From assembly GCA_964035545.1 (NCBI GenBank), contig OZ037765.1, positions 32,129,504 to 32,193,503 of the forward strand: a stretch of DNA of 64,000 nucleotides. Direction: 5' to 3'. The notes under the pieces were generated by a model. It was not told the DNA's origin. It saw nothing but the letters and a program-made list of their open reading frames with translations, and made no database searches. Position numbers and translations under genes: made by a program. The stretch is from Bugula neritina. Its lineage: Eukaryota; Bryozoa; Gymnolaemata; Cheilostomatida; Bugulidae. Positions 29,501-42,868 of the stretch are shown here, piece by piece; the stretch's first letter is position 1, and each line of letters starts with the position of its first letter.

Positions 29501-31557
29501 AACAGTTATTAGTAAAACATATAAATTGTCTAGCCAGTATTCAAGGTGAAATTATCAACAACCCAACTGAATATATAATTGATGTAATTATTTATACAAT
29601 AGAATTCTCAGCTAAGTACAATTCACTTTAAGTAGCTGTATTTCTGCATGCAAATAGCTGCATTATGAAGCAACTGCATAAGAAAAGCTAATCTTTTCAG
29701 CAATAAATTCCTACTGCATACGTTAGAAGTTAAAATACCAAGCTTTCTAAAAATTCATCAATCTGGTGGTGGTTTTTATCTACGGGAACTGTTTGGCTAG
29801 TCAGAATCAAGGCATGATTTTAACTTCTTACCGGCTATTTTCAGGGTTGCATTGTTACTGACTGCAGAGCCGAAGTCGTTGGTGACGTTACAGTAGTACC
29901 AGCCGGCGTCTGCACTTGAAAATCTGAGAAAGAAAAGTTCCCCAGTCGGCGTGAGACTGTACTTAGAGGATGGATTGTCGTACTGAGTGGCCACCTTGCT
30001 CCCGTTTCTGTACCAGGTCACCTTAGCATCAGTGCTGGACTCAAAGCTACAGGAGAGGGTGTGTGCCTTGCCCGTGGTCGTGTACGCATTGCTAGGATGT
30101 GTAGTAATCACTGGTAATTGCTGGCCAAAGGCTAAAACATTGAACATGAGTCATCGCTCAGTCTTACTGTGACTCACTATGATTAAAACACCAACTAATT
30201 ATCAAATCTATTAAATTGGTAATAAAATAGATGGTGGTTGTGAGACTCCAGGAGTAGTTGATAATTTGCAGAATTACAAACAAGCTTCACTTGATAATAA
30301 AAACGGATTAAAACTGAACTTTTTGCTACACAAAAAGCATTAATATCTCTATTAATCTATATAATATTCCCATCAGTCTATCTAAGCTACATGAAGGTAA
30401 TATTTCTTATAGAATAGGGATGAATTTCACACATTAAATGCAGAGCTAATAAGAATGTTGAAATAACATCCACTGGCCTAGTAGATGTAATCAGTCAGGG
30501 AGTAGCTCATCTACAAATCAATGCAAGAGATCTGCTGCTGATTATTATAACAAAGAAATGGCGGAGATTAATTGCAACACTCAACAGTTCCTTCCCACAC
30601 CTGTTGTTCCATGTTATATAACCTGAGTGAAACCTTAACACCAGGGCGAAATGTTTCAGGTAATTATGTACTAGGTGAAAAAGAATACAGATACTGGATA
30701 CTCGTATCTCACCAGCAAGTTATCAAGTGATACAAAAATAACATTTTGATACCGTAACCCTTAATTCAATTTTAAAGGCAGTTACCAACTAAATTATTTG
30801 TAAGACCCATTTAAAGCTCTATCTTAGGGTGCGTGGGACTTGAGTATCTAAGTTCATCATGGTAAATAGTTTTTTTTAGTATGTAATTTTATCATTTTAC
30901 ACACCCTTTATCGCAAATGCAGCAATCTGCATGCAGACGAAAATCTTTTCCAGTCAACAACAATGCAAATCCTTTAATCAATGTTTTACATATTCAATGA
31001 AATGTTTGAGTAAACAAAAAGCTGACTGACTAAAAGACCAGCTTTCATAACTTATCATAATTCTATTGAAACTCATGTTGATTTAAAAGTGACATTGCCA
31101 GATATCACACACGAGAGAGTTTAATGATCCTTTTTGACAGCCTGTCAGAAACCTGGCCTAAGCTAATGGACAATTTTTTGAAAACATTATGGGATTAACT
31201 TCGAACCACAACTGACATTATTTATAATTCAAAGATGGCAATTAATTTCAAGCAGAAGCTTATCAAATTTTATTGAAAGCATTCAGCAGTAATTTGTACC
31301 AGCCTAGAATAATTAATAGTATGCCGGGGCTGATTTATGTGCAGTATAGGGAAAATAAGGACATAAAATATACATAATAATACGTCTGCAACATGCATGA
31401 GTAATAATTACTAGGTATGGCTATCAAACGGCTTCAGGGCCTTCTAACAGACTAAATTAGCAAAGCATGGAAGGAAAGCAAAGTAGTAGTCAATACCTGG
31501 AACACAATGTATGAGTAATATTAAACAGCAACTCCATTTTCTCACTAAATCAGCCAT
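5586..31557 (-). CDS. ROBO: Roundabout (Robo/SAX-3) axon-guidance receptor, complete, 20 exons
   Basis: Exons from the 5' end: 31557-31497, 30131-29832, 28973-28870, 28595-28415, 26455-26255, 24861-24677, 24337-24169, 22530-22336, 21622-21533, 20706-20537, 19205-18930, 18792-18585, 9826-9711, 9479-9305, 8881-8717, 8017-7809, 7521-6621, 6518-6384, 6060-5905, 5647-5586. All junctions are GT-AG and keep phase; 4059 nt give 1352 residues. Exon 1 encodes only a signal peptide (MADLVRKWSCCLILLIHCVP). Five Ig domains fill about 24-495, three FN3 domains about 500-810, and the membrane span is about 824-845. The tail has a CC1-like YATTMILN (Y923), a CC2-like LPPPPLYPPP (993) expected to bind Ena/VASP EVH1 domains, an acidic stretch and then a basic stretch. 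The order Ig5-FN3-TM plus CC1 and CC2 is diagnostic of Robo, the Slit receptor that controls repulsion at the midline. Exon 1 may follow a 5'-UTR intron (AG near 31611). Intron 12 is 8.8 kb. Confidence 0.94.
6093..6381. repeat. (ACT)n trinucleotide array filling ROBO intron 18
   Basis: Almost the whole intron between ROBO exons 18 and 19 is ACT/TAC triplets with CTAGT interruptions. On the minus strand it starts at the donor itself (GTGAGTAGTAGT). The apparent poly-Ser reading frame across it is an artefact. Confidence 0.9.
9841..10022. repeat. AT-rich tandem repeat next to ROBO exon 13 acceptor
   Basis: Two to three degenerate copies of a roughly 68-base unit built from TATTACAAGTTATATCATAT-type sequence, beginning about 15 bases upstream of the exon 13 start. 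Confidence 0.7.
12547..12747 (+). other. Coding-like segment, 67 open codons between AG and GT
   Basis: Sense strand opposite to ROBO. The frame from 12547 is open for 67 codons, flanked by AG (12545-12546) and GT (12748-12749), phase 0 at both ends. It starts basic (RRNFRRRKLRSSQNAARVVK) and then reads KFVTDHPGVFELTWPAEFSK. I do not recognise it. It could be an exon of a nested gene or a decayed transposon protein. Confidence 0.3.
13025..13156 (+). other. Coding-like segment ending in a stop, with poly(A) signal after it
   Basis: Forty-three open codons then TAG; the translation includes IEGKENHCQLAFITKCTRLP and KQFAGVELSNFVHNEDRL. AATAAA follows at 13218-13223. It looks like a terminal exon on the + strand, but I could not join it in phase to the 12547-12747 segment. 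Not recognised. Confidence 0.3.
16276..16411 (-). other. Coding-like segment ending in a stop
   Basis: After a TTGCAG acceptor-like site, one base then 44 open codons and TAA: SGIDNRWVDWQNGCQVAASI and ARKSADDSDEAFATYMMLC. Unrecognised. It might be a terminal exon of a nested or captured gene, or a pseudogene fragment. Confidence 0.28.
16683..16764 (-). other. Coding-like segment on ROBO's strand
   Basis: Twenty-seven open codons between AG and GT (phase 0 to 1), reading SEDLYLHNSTPFQSNTSNVD then TPDFGLQ. It is not part of the Robo protein order. The phase does not match the next fragment at 16276-16411, so if they belong together the gene is broken. Confidence 0.25.
18856..18929. repeat. Short tandem repeat at ROBO exon 11 donor
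   Basis: Four or more degenerate copies of a 15-18-base unit (CACAGTATTACAATGT) start right at the minus-strand donor (GTACGTTGTGACATTG). Confidence 0.75.
20405..20475. repeat. Poly(A)/poly(T) tract in ROBO intron 10
   Basis: Runs of A and T of up to eleven bases, about 60 bases downstream of the exon 10 donor on the minus strand. No feature beyond base composition. Confidence 0.6.
25035..25250. repeat. 23-bp minisatellite carrying TCATGTGAC in ROBO intron 5
   Basis: About nine copies of GTCATGTGACACAGTAATCT-GAG and variants, grading into a second subtype with GAGTGACATGAA. Most copies keep TCATGTGAC or TCGTGTGAC, an E-box-like word (M-box, the kind bound by MITF/TFE factors). It lies about 175 bases upstream of exon 6. 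Confidence 0.85.
26096..26250. repeat. AGT-rich tandem repeat at ROBO exon 5 donor
   Basis: Repeats of GTGAGTACACAGTA and GTGGTAGTA reach to within a few bases of the minus-strand donor at 26254. Confidence 0.8.
28185..28402. repeat. 19-bp minisatellite at ROBO exon 4 donor
   Basis: Units of ATGATATGTGTATAAGCAT, about four near-perfect copies plus decayed ones, begin about 12 bases past the minus-strand donor at 28414. Confidence 0.85.
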
Positions 31558-34500
31558 ATTGGTAGTTCCCCAGTGCTCCACCACATTTACTCATAGTTTG
31601 CTACTCCTGGAACATAAAGATGAGATGTTGTGAGACATACTTGCTTTTTAATGCCTACTATTCCATATATTCACAATTATTTATAAGAAAGTTTGGACGC
31701 AACAAGTTTACAACTTCTAATTTAAATCTTTTTTTTTCATTTTTGCCCTAAATATGTATGTTTATAAATTAAAAGAAAATTAACAAGATTTTCTATAAAG
31801 TTAGATATAGAGAACGTTATATTTAAAAGTAGATGTATAGGACTAAGAGAGAAATAAAGCTCACATATTGACAGATTGTAACTGCTATTCACCACTAACA
31901 CACCATATTCATGACTCTAGTTATGCGATAAATTCAATGTCACTGGGCACACAGAGCTTAATCTTAACCTAATACCAGCAAATATGACGATGATATACAA
32001 ATGAATTCAGCACTTCAAAGCTCAACCAATTTAAGCAACTTAGCCAACATCTTGAAGGAATAACTTAAGAAAGAACCTACACTGGTACCTTGTAACTTAG
32101 TTTAGTTATTCAATGTCAAATTGGAATTTGGATTAATTTGAAATTCTAAGACTAATGCCAACAGAACACAGAAGAGGTAAAAATTCCTACATTATTTAAT
32201 GAAAGAACCAAATTTAAAATACTAATATAATACTTGTTACTGCATACAATAATATTCATCAGTTGCAGTTACAATAAACTGTATTGTCTATATGCCTATA
32301 GTTTACCTCTATAAGACTTAGCAAAAGCACTAGTATGACCACAACTGCTATTTAACTTTATACCAAAAGTAATAGGTAAGCTGCATTACATTGCCAATTT
32401 AAATTTTATTTGAAATTAATGTATAAAACAAAGTAAATATTTCACATTAGCTGTTACTATTAAAATACAATTATTACTTGTTATAAAACTAAAAGTCTAA
32501 CCAAAACACTTTATATAGTAGCAATATACTAATAATATTAATATATACTTATAGTTATAGTCTATTTATTTTAATATTATTATTATTAGGTATTATTAGT
32601 TTAATCATCAGGATATATCTGATTAAGGGACTGTTCTTAACATTATGATTATAATTAAGTCATAACATAATCATGATGATTATAAATTGATATAAAATAA
32701 ATATTATCAACTTCAAGCATGAGCAAGCACATTACTGAATCAGATTACTATTAAACTTCAACTGGTGATTTTAAGTTTAACAACATCAACGACAACTGCA
32801 AATAATCATGATATTAAATTCATGAAATCTAAATCAGTTAGTGTTACAATTATTGTGATTATCATTAACTTAAAGTGATACTAATTATATCCTTTAGTTT
32901 TAATTTTTAAAGATGCAAAATCACATTGTGATTGATAATCATAATGTCAATCACTCAAACTCAAAGCCAATGTGATCAGCATCAATGATTGCATTTGTAA
33001 TCACAATAAATATAAAATAAATATAATTGGCAATTAACTTATAACTTAAATTAAGTATTTGTATAACTTTACTATAACTATAAGTAATAGTATAACTGAA
33101 TATAAATTCAAAAAGTGTAACAGTTAGCCTACTAGGCTACTGTTACTGTTAGTGTTAGAGCAAGAACTAGCACTATTAATATCATTATAATTATATCACA
33201 ATCAGTATCACACTCATACTTAATCTTATACTTATAGTGATACTCAGACTGATACTCTTACTACATACTTAGTCTCATACAGTTATAGTTATACTAAATC
33301 TAATGCTATTACTATTACTCTATTAGTATTAGTATTAGTATTACTACTAGTCCACTACTAAAGTTAATTTTAAAACTTAAACTTAAACAGTTAAAGTTAA
33401 TGTTATACTTATACTGTTATACTTATAGTTATAGAAAAACACTAAGTTTAACTAGTACTACTAGTACTACTACTACTAGTCTAGTACAGTAGTACTAGGT
33501 CTAGTAGTAGTAGAACTAATAAATATAATAGTTTTGGTCCTTGTTATACTTATTCTTGGAAGTTTATTTTATACTTTAGGACTGTGCAAGACAGTGATAA
33601 CACTAATTCTAATTATTATTACCGAACTAATAGTTTTTGCGTGAACAGTGAACTAAGTACAAACGTGATAATTGGTAAAATTCTAGTTACAAATAGTCAT
33701 AATCATAATGTTTGTGAGATCCAGAACGTAGTTAAAGTGAAACAAATGTTATAGTTAGACTGTGAATAAAAGGTTTTGCATGAACAACAAATTAGCGATT
33801 GTACAATAACCACAACCAAGCTGTGGGAAGTTTGTAAAAAAAAGTGAATCAAAGGCTTATTTGATCTAGGGCGGAGCTTAAACCCACAGCCTCTCTAGAA
33901 AATGAGAAAATAATTACCACAAATAAAATGCTTTTAGATTCTGCGGCCTTTATTCATCGGCATTTTTATAAAGCCTGGGTCAGCATCTTTATTCAATTGT
34001 TGCTTTATTTAATGTGAGCCATAATTAGATCACAAAAAACTTATTAATTTAGTTTATCAAACGCAGGCTATAAAAGTGTGCTCAATCGCCGATCATTTTT
34101 TCATTGCCTATAGGGGCGGTATCTACCCAAAGAGTGCTGTTTGGTTGTGTAACTTGGCTAATAAACCATCCGAGTTTCAGTTTCGCCAAAATGTTATATT
34201 AATATAACTAATGAATTTTGTGAATTAGCAATTACAACTGTTGTAATTGTAAGTCTCAGATTAATGTAAGGTATTTGTGGCATCAGCTATAAACTAATAG
34301 TATATTAATCTCTCATTATAATTATATAACTGCAGTTGAAAAACTCGACTATAATAATAAACTTAAAGAACTAGAAGTATTAGTATAACTATAAACTTTA
34401 TAATTATTGTTAATAATAATATTATAAGTTATAAGTATAACTATTACTATTAGTGAGTATTACTATTACTATTAATTTTACTGTTAGAGTAAGTATTACT

Positions 34501-35220
34501 AAGTCTAATACTACTACTATTACTATTAGTATTGCTATTACTATTAGGTTTAGCCTCAGTAGTACTAGTAGTAATACTAATAGTAATACTAATACTAATA
34601 GTAAATAAGTAATAGTAATACTAATAGTATTAGTAATAGTAATACTAATACTAATAGTAATACTTATACTTTACTAATACTTATACTAATAAGTAATACT
34701 AATACTAATAGTAGTTAATATTGCATTTCATAAGTATATTTCTTTTGGTTATTGCAGTCTCATTTTTAAAAAGTAAAAGTTTAAATAAGAGTTTTTTTCG
34801 AAATCCTACCAAACTCGCTTCAACTTTAAGTATCAGTGGTTACATCACTTGATGCCTCAAATTTTATGTGTCATTTAAATTTAATTAATAATTTGTTGAG
34901 TGATTTATTAATTAGTCATGTTTTTATTTATTTATCGTTTTAACTATTCAAAAACTTGGTCTTGATTCTTGGTAAGGTGAAACTAAATGTATCTTGTTTA
35001 AAGTTGTGCAGGAATGTAAGGAATGTGTGTGATAATTTAGGTTGATTGTTAGCTGAATATGGCTTCACAAGTAGCTTCAGGTTTTTTGTGGCATGATTAA
35101 TTTACAAATAAGTGCTTTGCTGGTTTCAACAGTATCTTCTAACCAAGTAATAGTGAATTTTATGGTTACACATAACTGCCAAAAGAAAAGCTAAGCACTT
35201 GCTTACACTTCTGATTGTAG
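31558..35220. other. Divergent spacer between ROBO and SGPL1
   Basis: No coding exon seen. It must hold the promoters and non-coding first exons of both genes. Two low-complexity islands of AGT/ACT words and ACTATAAGT-type words lie at about 32500-33560 and 34300-34740. The stretch between them (33560-34250) is ordinary AT-rich DNA with slightly higher GC and is the best place to look for promoters. Confidence 0.5.
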
Positions 35221-38200
35221 ATGGATGTTTTGAAAAATCTGCTTTTAACCATTCATTCATGGCTTCACTTGCTTCCAGGATTTAGTATTATTGAGGTAAG
35301 CATTATGATTAACTTGCTTGCTAAGCTTTTCTTTTTGAGATTTGAAATGCTGATAGCAATTTGAAAATAGTTATTTAATTACTTATGCATGAAGTAGAGC
35401 AATACATGCTTTAAACACAGTCATAAGTAAAGTTCATCATTTGGCATGAAAAGCATTACCATAACTACTAGTTTATTTCACCGGCAATTTTAACTGATTC
35501 CATTTATTTTGCAAAACTTTCCAAATAACAAAAGAAAACAAACATGTTGATGGTGATTTTCTTTTTCAGCACTTAAATTTTTTTAAAATAAGATTTGATT
35601 TTACTTTAAATTTTTCTATACATCACTAAGTCATTTACTACTCGTCACTACAAAGTTTATGTTTTAGGAGTATATGTTGAATATCCTCAACTACATTAGA
35701 GTGAAAGTGAACAGTTCATGTGAGACATACAGTCTAGAATCATGGCAGATTATTCTCATGAGTGTAGCTGTGTTTCTGGCTACACAATGGCTGTGGGATT
35801 TCATCTTTTCTGGTGAAGGTAAGCTACTCCATCATTCTAATTCCTTCTTCGACCTTTTACAATCCAAATGCTAAATATTAGTATCACCACAGATGTGTGG
35901 TATCTATACACATCAGTGCTACAGCTTCTAATACTTTGACAACTTATTTGCAATTGTAAGTTTTTACAATTTGTTGACTGGAAAATGCTGGTTATAATTT
36001 ACTAGGCTAATCAGGGATTCAATTATTCTAGCAATGCTGATTTAGACATTGAGCATTAAATTTGAAAGTTATCCGAAAAAAAATAGCTTGTTTTCACTGA
36101 GCAATAGCAGTGAGTCATAATTTATTATTTTAATTGAAATTTAAGTTAATTATTTTATAAGCTCGCAATGTTTATAACCCAATGATGTAGTAGAATTTAT
36201 GTCATAAACTAATACTTTAACTAGCAATCTACTGGTTAATTGCAATTATAAACATGGAATCATCAAACTCAAATTGATTATGTTATAACTCAACAATCAC
36301 TTCCACTATAACAACTGCACCTAGTTCTAATCACTTTGATAATAGAGTATTATCATAATGCTAATGTCAACTAAAAACAGATAGCTTCTATTTGTTATAT
36401 TTGTTTCAAGTTTGGGATTTAACTGATCAATATCAGCATGAATATTTAAATTACAAATAGGATGTTATTCTTACATAATTAAATGCAATGAACAACTAAT
36501 TATCATGTGACAAAATTGGTTAGAATATCAAAATAGTTGCAAAATTGGTATATTGTTTGGCAACAGAAAATCATAATAATTATGATTCAGTAATTTACTA
36601 CAATATCTGATGGTAAAATTATAAATACTATCATAATCAAGGCTCATTTATAAGCACTACTACACAAATGACTTGAGATCAAATAAAAAAGTTCATCAGA
36701 AATGGCATTTTCAAGTGACCTGCAAAGCTAAAGAAATTATTTCCTAGATTTGGTGCGCGAGTTGAAATTATCATGAAAACATAACTTCTTTTGTTACATT
36801 TCTAATATCTATTAATATTTGTGAGAAGTTTAAATGAGTGTGTTTACAGAATGTCTTTTGGAGGATAGTTTTTGTCACTATCAGATTTCCAAACTACAAA
36901 ATATACTACAAATTAAGTTTCATGGGAGTACAACTCTACAGCTGTATTGACATAGCAAAGATATTTCTGTAGATTTTGATATTTTTCAAGTTTTATTAGG
37001 CAACCCTAACATCCCTGGGGGGTAGGGTGAGTTGTAAGATATTGTCAGTTTATAGGCAACACAACACATATTTACTTTCATATTCTCCGGGTTTGAAATT
37101 GTTGCATATTTTTAAATTATATAAAGAATTATTCATATTAGTTTCACAAAGCTATTGACTTATTTTATTGTATTAGCATATGAAGCAAAGTGATTTATTT
37201 ATGTGATTGACCTCTAGAGGTTTAACCTGGTGTGTTCTGTGTAACTATTAGATGTGATCAATAATTGCAAGGTTGTTGACTTCTAGCACACAGTTACTAC
37301 CAGGAGTCTTTGCATACTGCAATTCATTTTTCTCCATCTATCAATTTTAACAAGTAACAAATATCTCATGAGTTTTCCTGTATTTTTGGAAGATTCAGGA
37401 TGCCCTCGTCTATCTCTCATTGGTGGTTTTCAAAATCATCTGAGCTTGAAACTTGATAACAGAAAATTAGTATAAGAAATTAAGTTTCAAGTAACTGATT
37501 TTATTGTTAAATGAACCACATAATTTAGATTATCATATTAAAAGATGTCACTTCTAATTGTTGTTTGTTGTGCTTATAAATGTACTCTTGTCGATTTGCA
37601 TTTCTGCTATAACGTTGATCCCAGACATAGCCTGTGCTACTGCTGTAGTTACAATTTAGCCTGTGTCCCTAGGTGCTGTCGCCAAAGTTAAGAAGGCGGT
37701 GTTCAGGTGGGTACGCAAGATTCCTTACGTGCAGAGACAAATACAGCTAGAAGTCTCCAAAACCGCTAAGTCCATGCAAGACTCTTTTGCTAAAGATCTT
37801 AAACCTGGAATGTCTTTTATTAGAAAGTTGCCTTTTTATGGCAATTCCTCGGTACGTATTCGTCAAAAGTTGTAGTGGTATGTTGGAGCCACAACTATTA
37901 TCATACTACAGTGTGCTTTGTGTGTATGCTACATGGAGCTAATCTTATCTAACTGCTGGTATCTATCTTGTTATGTACCAGCCCTTTTACTACTATCTTG
38001 TCCAGCTGGACTTTGCACCCGGCTATAGACTTGGCTCCAGTAATTAGTCATGTTATGACATGCGCCCTTGCGGAATGTCCCTATCACTCCTCCTATATGT
38101 TGAATGATTACTTTTCACTTGCTAAAGTAGTTGTCCAATAATCAGTTTTCCTCGCACTGTACTATGCTCTATAACACAGTATAACATATTATACACTGTA

Positions 38201-41200
38201 GACTGTAGAGAAAGTGTGCTGTAGTGTTTTGTGTTGGTTGTATATCTGTTATGTAATTGTTGTAGGATGAAGTCTGCCGGTTAGCTGAAACTTACAAATC
38301 AATGCGTATGTTATATAAATATTTTATTAGTATATTTTATTTATGGTACATTATAATATTTGCTCTCTTACAATACTAAAAAGTATTTTATCTCAGCAAT
38401 TCACCCTTTGTTTAATGCCGTTATTAGAGTTTTTTCTATAACCTCATTTGAAACTGAGAGAAATATTGTTGGAAAAGGTCATCCAATAAGAAAGTTTTGT
38501 AGTCCAAAAACAACCAATCAGAGAGCATTATACTAAGATGGAATCTAACATGCTTAGACTCTGCCATAACCTTGTTTAAAACACCACTTTTAATAGAAAA
38601 ATTTTTTCTGTTATTTAATGCTATCTTTTGTCCTGATGTTTTAACATTTATTTGGTATAGCATGTGTTATGTAAACATGTTTTATTGAAGAAAATATTGT
38701 AGAGTCAGTTTCTGATATTCAATAAGGTTTTTTATACGACTTGCTGTTTGTAGGCTCTTTAGAGTTGAATAGAGGTCGAGCGTCGGGCACTTTATATAAT
38801 GGAGGGGAGGAGTTAACAGAACTAAATGGACAGGTAAGACCAGGTGAACGCCTCGTAGCCTCTTAGTGGTGTGTTTTATTCGCATCGATTTTTTGCAACT
38901 TTGCAGTAATAATGACCAACAATCTCTACAAGTTAATCTTCACTTTATGAGTTAATCCCACAAGTTTAGCTCCATGTTCCCAGCTCTTTGTGAGCTGCGG
39001 TAGAATATGCTGCGTATGTTGAGTTGTTTCTGTTCAGATTTACAAGATGTTTGCCTGGACAAACCCTCTCCATGGGGATGTGTTTCCTGATATAAGGAAG
39101 ATGGAGGCGGAAGTTGTGCAGATGTGTATCAGCATGTTCAACGGGGGATCGGACGCCTGTGGGACTGTGAGTAGTACTCTAACTACTCTGTACTATATAC
39201 TATGTACTAACTATTATATACTAACTACTATGTACTATATACTACTATATACTTACTACTCTTTACTAACTACTATATACTAACTACTCTGTACTAACTA
39301 CTCTGTTTTAATACTCTGTACTAACTATTATATACTAACTATTATATACTAACTACTATGTACTATATACTACTATATACTTACTACTCTTTACTAACTA
39401 CTATATACTAACTACTCTGTACTAACTATTTTGCACTAACTACCATATACTGATATATGACACTCTAACTTTGTTATAATAAAATATCTTTTAGCGCTAC
39501 TGTAATTTGACTCCCAGTATAATATTACTGATGACCACAAAATTAATACAATTCAATGCAATTTATAGTATAATTTATTGGTCTAATTGTGCATTGTTAT
39601 GACTATATTACTTTGTTATCTAATACTACCATCAATACACAAATGACTGTTCAGAGTTTATATTACATCACCGCTTTGTGTACTTCCTTATATACTCGGC
39701 TATACTTCACTGGCAGAATGCACGCTGTCTTTCTACTGTATACTTTTAACTACTATATACTCTAACTAATACTATATACTCTAACTAATACTGTATACTC
39801 TAACTAATACTGTATACTCTAACTAATACTATAACTAGTACATACTTTAACTAATACTATAACTAGTACGTACTTTAACTAATACTATAACTAATATATA
39901 CTCTAACTAATACTATATACTCTAACTAATACTATAACTGAGATGTACTCCACTGTTTAGATGACCTCTGGCGGTACTGAGAGTATAATGCTGGCATGCA
40001 AAGCGTACAGAGACCGGGCTATAAGACAAGGAATTAAACACCCAGATATGTATGTAGTTATCTCCTCCTGTACTCTTTTACTCTACCCAAGGTTGCAGAG
40101 GTTATAATGACTGTATGTGATCTTTTGTATTACAACCATTACTTTGTTATATGTCACTGAATACATACTGTATGTTTTATCTGTTGTCTAGGGTCGTTCC
40201 AAGGTCAGCCCACGCTGCCTTTGAAAAGGTTAGTAACTGTTTGATGTTAATTCTATTTAATGTATTCTAGTTATCACAATGTCTAATGCTATACTATATA
40301 AGTGTGATGTGTTATAGTGCTTTCAATATAAACTGTAAAATATGGTGAAATAGATCATACTGTTTTATCTATGTAGAATAAACTCACACAAGTTTATAGT
40401 TACCATCCCTGTGAGAACCCCTGATGGAAAAGGTTTTTAAGTGGCACAAGAGCAATTATGATTGGATGCTCTTCCTAACATCACCAATGACCTTTACTGG
40501 GGTTCGAACCCACGACTTCGTGCTTACTAAGTCAGCGCTCTAACTCATTGACCACAGCTGCTCCCACTTTTTCTATATGTAGAATGTTACAATAAAACCA
40601 AATTTTATGCTTTATAAAAGTGCTAAGATTTAATACACTGAATAAACAGTAAACTGTGATATGACAGACTGCGGAGCTGTGATGTAATTACATGTTGTTC
40701 TACTTAATGTAGGCATGTCAGACATTTGGTATAAAGTTCATACCAGTACCCGCAGACCCTGTCACTATGAAGGTAGATGTGCGTAAGATGAAGAAACTGA
40801 TTACTAGAAATACGTGTATGGTAAGTGTAGAATGTAAGATAGTAAGTGTAAGTTTGTGTTAGTACACATTGTAAGTGAGGGGCATATTACAGAGTAAGTA
40901 CGTATTGTAAGAATATTATATGGGAGCTATACAGGAACTGTGTGCAAGTGAGTTTAAATTATACGTGTATTATATGATAGGTGTAGAGTGTAAGTACATC
41001 ACATAGTGTAAGTACATTACATAGTGTAAGTACATTACATGTGTAAGTACATTACATAGTGTAAGTACATTACATAGTGTAAGTACATTACAGAGTGTAA
41101 GTACATTACATAGTGTAAGTACATTACATAGTGTAAGTACATTACGTAGTGTAAGTACATTACATAGTGTAAGTACTAAGTAAACTTCTGCAGGACACAA

Positions 41201-42747
41201 GCCACAGCCGCACACTATTTAATATAAAAAGTAAGTCAAGATGTATCTTTAGTTAATATTTTGTTACATTGCAAAACTTGACAATAGAATGTTTCTGAGG
41301 AGTTGTGTGCACTCTGTGACTCCCTGATCTCTGTTCTAGTTGGTGGGCAGTACCCCGGACTTCCCTACTGGTGTGATGGATCCTATCGAAGAGATCAGTG
41401 CTGTAAGTAACTGTTGATGCAACTCACTACTTCAGCTAACGTACAGTGTAAGTCACCGAGTTGATGGATCTCTCTGGGTTTATGTTTTAGTTGGGAGCCA
41501 AGTATAACATCCCTGTTCATGTAGACGCGTGTCTCGGCGGATTTCTCATTCCTTTCATGGAGAAAGCTGGCTACCCGCTACCTCTGTTTGACTTTAGACT
41601 TCCTGGTGTCACCAGCATTTCCTGTGATACTCATAAGGTAATACTTCATGGGATACTCATAAGGTAACACTTCTTAAGATCATAAAACTAGAGTTGGAGC
41701 ACTTTCGCAGAGTTAGCAAAGCCAACATGTTCTGCCTTTTCTCTCTCTAGTACGGCTTTGCTCCCAAAGGTTCATCCGTTGTGCTGTACTCATCTATTGA
41801 AATGAGGCGCTACCAATACTACGTCATCACTGATTGGCCAGGTGGCATCTATGCCACGCCTACTTTTGGAGGTATGTATTGCAGTCTTACAATTTCTAAA
41901 AATAAACAAGTTAAATTTACATGTATATGGATCTTTAGAAGTGACATCCTGTCAAAGACTATAAACACATGAGCATTGTCAAAGGCTATTTTGTATTATC
42001 TAAAACTTCAGAAACTGTAGAAACTATTGTGTTGGAAGACACTAAAGATATTATTAGATGTTTCGGAATGTAATCAAGGAGATCTACACTCTCTGAGAAT
42101 ATGATAACTCCCAAATAGTGCAATTTTTTGTCTATTGGCTCTTTCTTTGGTTTTGTGGATTTTTGAGATGTCAACTCATAGAGATTACGAGAATCCGACA
42201 TGTTGTTTATATTATAACAGGAAGTAGACCGGGCGCCATTATTGCCGCATGCTGGGCCACTATGGTACACTACGGAGAGACTGGCTACATCAACACTACT
42301 TGTAAGATAATAGACACGGCTAGATACATCAAGCAAGAGTAAGTTATCCCTCATGATATCCTACGACCTACAATTTATCATGACATTAATTTATTTAGTT
42401 GCTCATCTTGAGTCAACTGTTTCACAGAATGGTGATTGTTTATTCAGAGTTTGATTTGCTGAAAATGAAAAGTTACATTGGTTACTGGTGATGTCATATT
42501 TTTGTTGTAGAGTGGCGGAAATACCGGGGCTGTTTGTGTACGGCGACCCCCTTGTATCCATCATTGCAATCGGCAGTCTGGACTTCAATATATTCAGACT
42601 TACTGAAGCACTGACTAAGCGTGGCTGGAGTTTAAACGCTTTACAATTTCCATCTTGGTACGTCGTGTTGTTTCTAACATCTACCATGATACTGATATAA
42701 CTAGTACTACTACTACTACTACTACTACTATTACTACTACTACTACA

Positions 42748-42811
<64 letters not shown>

Positions 42812-42835
42812 GTACTATTATTACTACTGCTGCTG

Positions 42836-42868
<33 letters not shown>

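Noticed and set aside
5586-31557. Alternative identity as neogenin/DCC, Dscam or another Ig-FN3 receptor
   Set aside because: Domain count is 5 Ig plus 3 FN3, and the tail has YATT and LPPPP motifs; DCC/neogenin have 4 Ig plus 6 FN3 and Dscam many more.
40970-41215. Repetitive frame reading LCNVLT on the minus strand
   Set aside because: Translation of the 18-bp minisatellite in SGPL1 intron 9.
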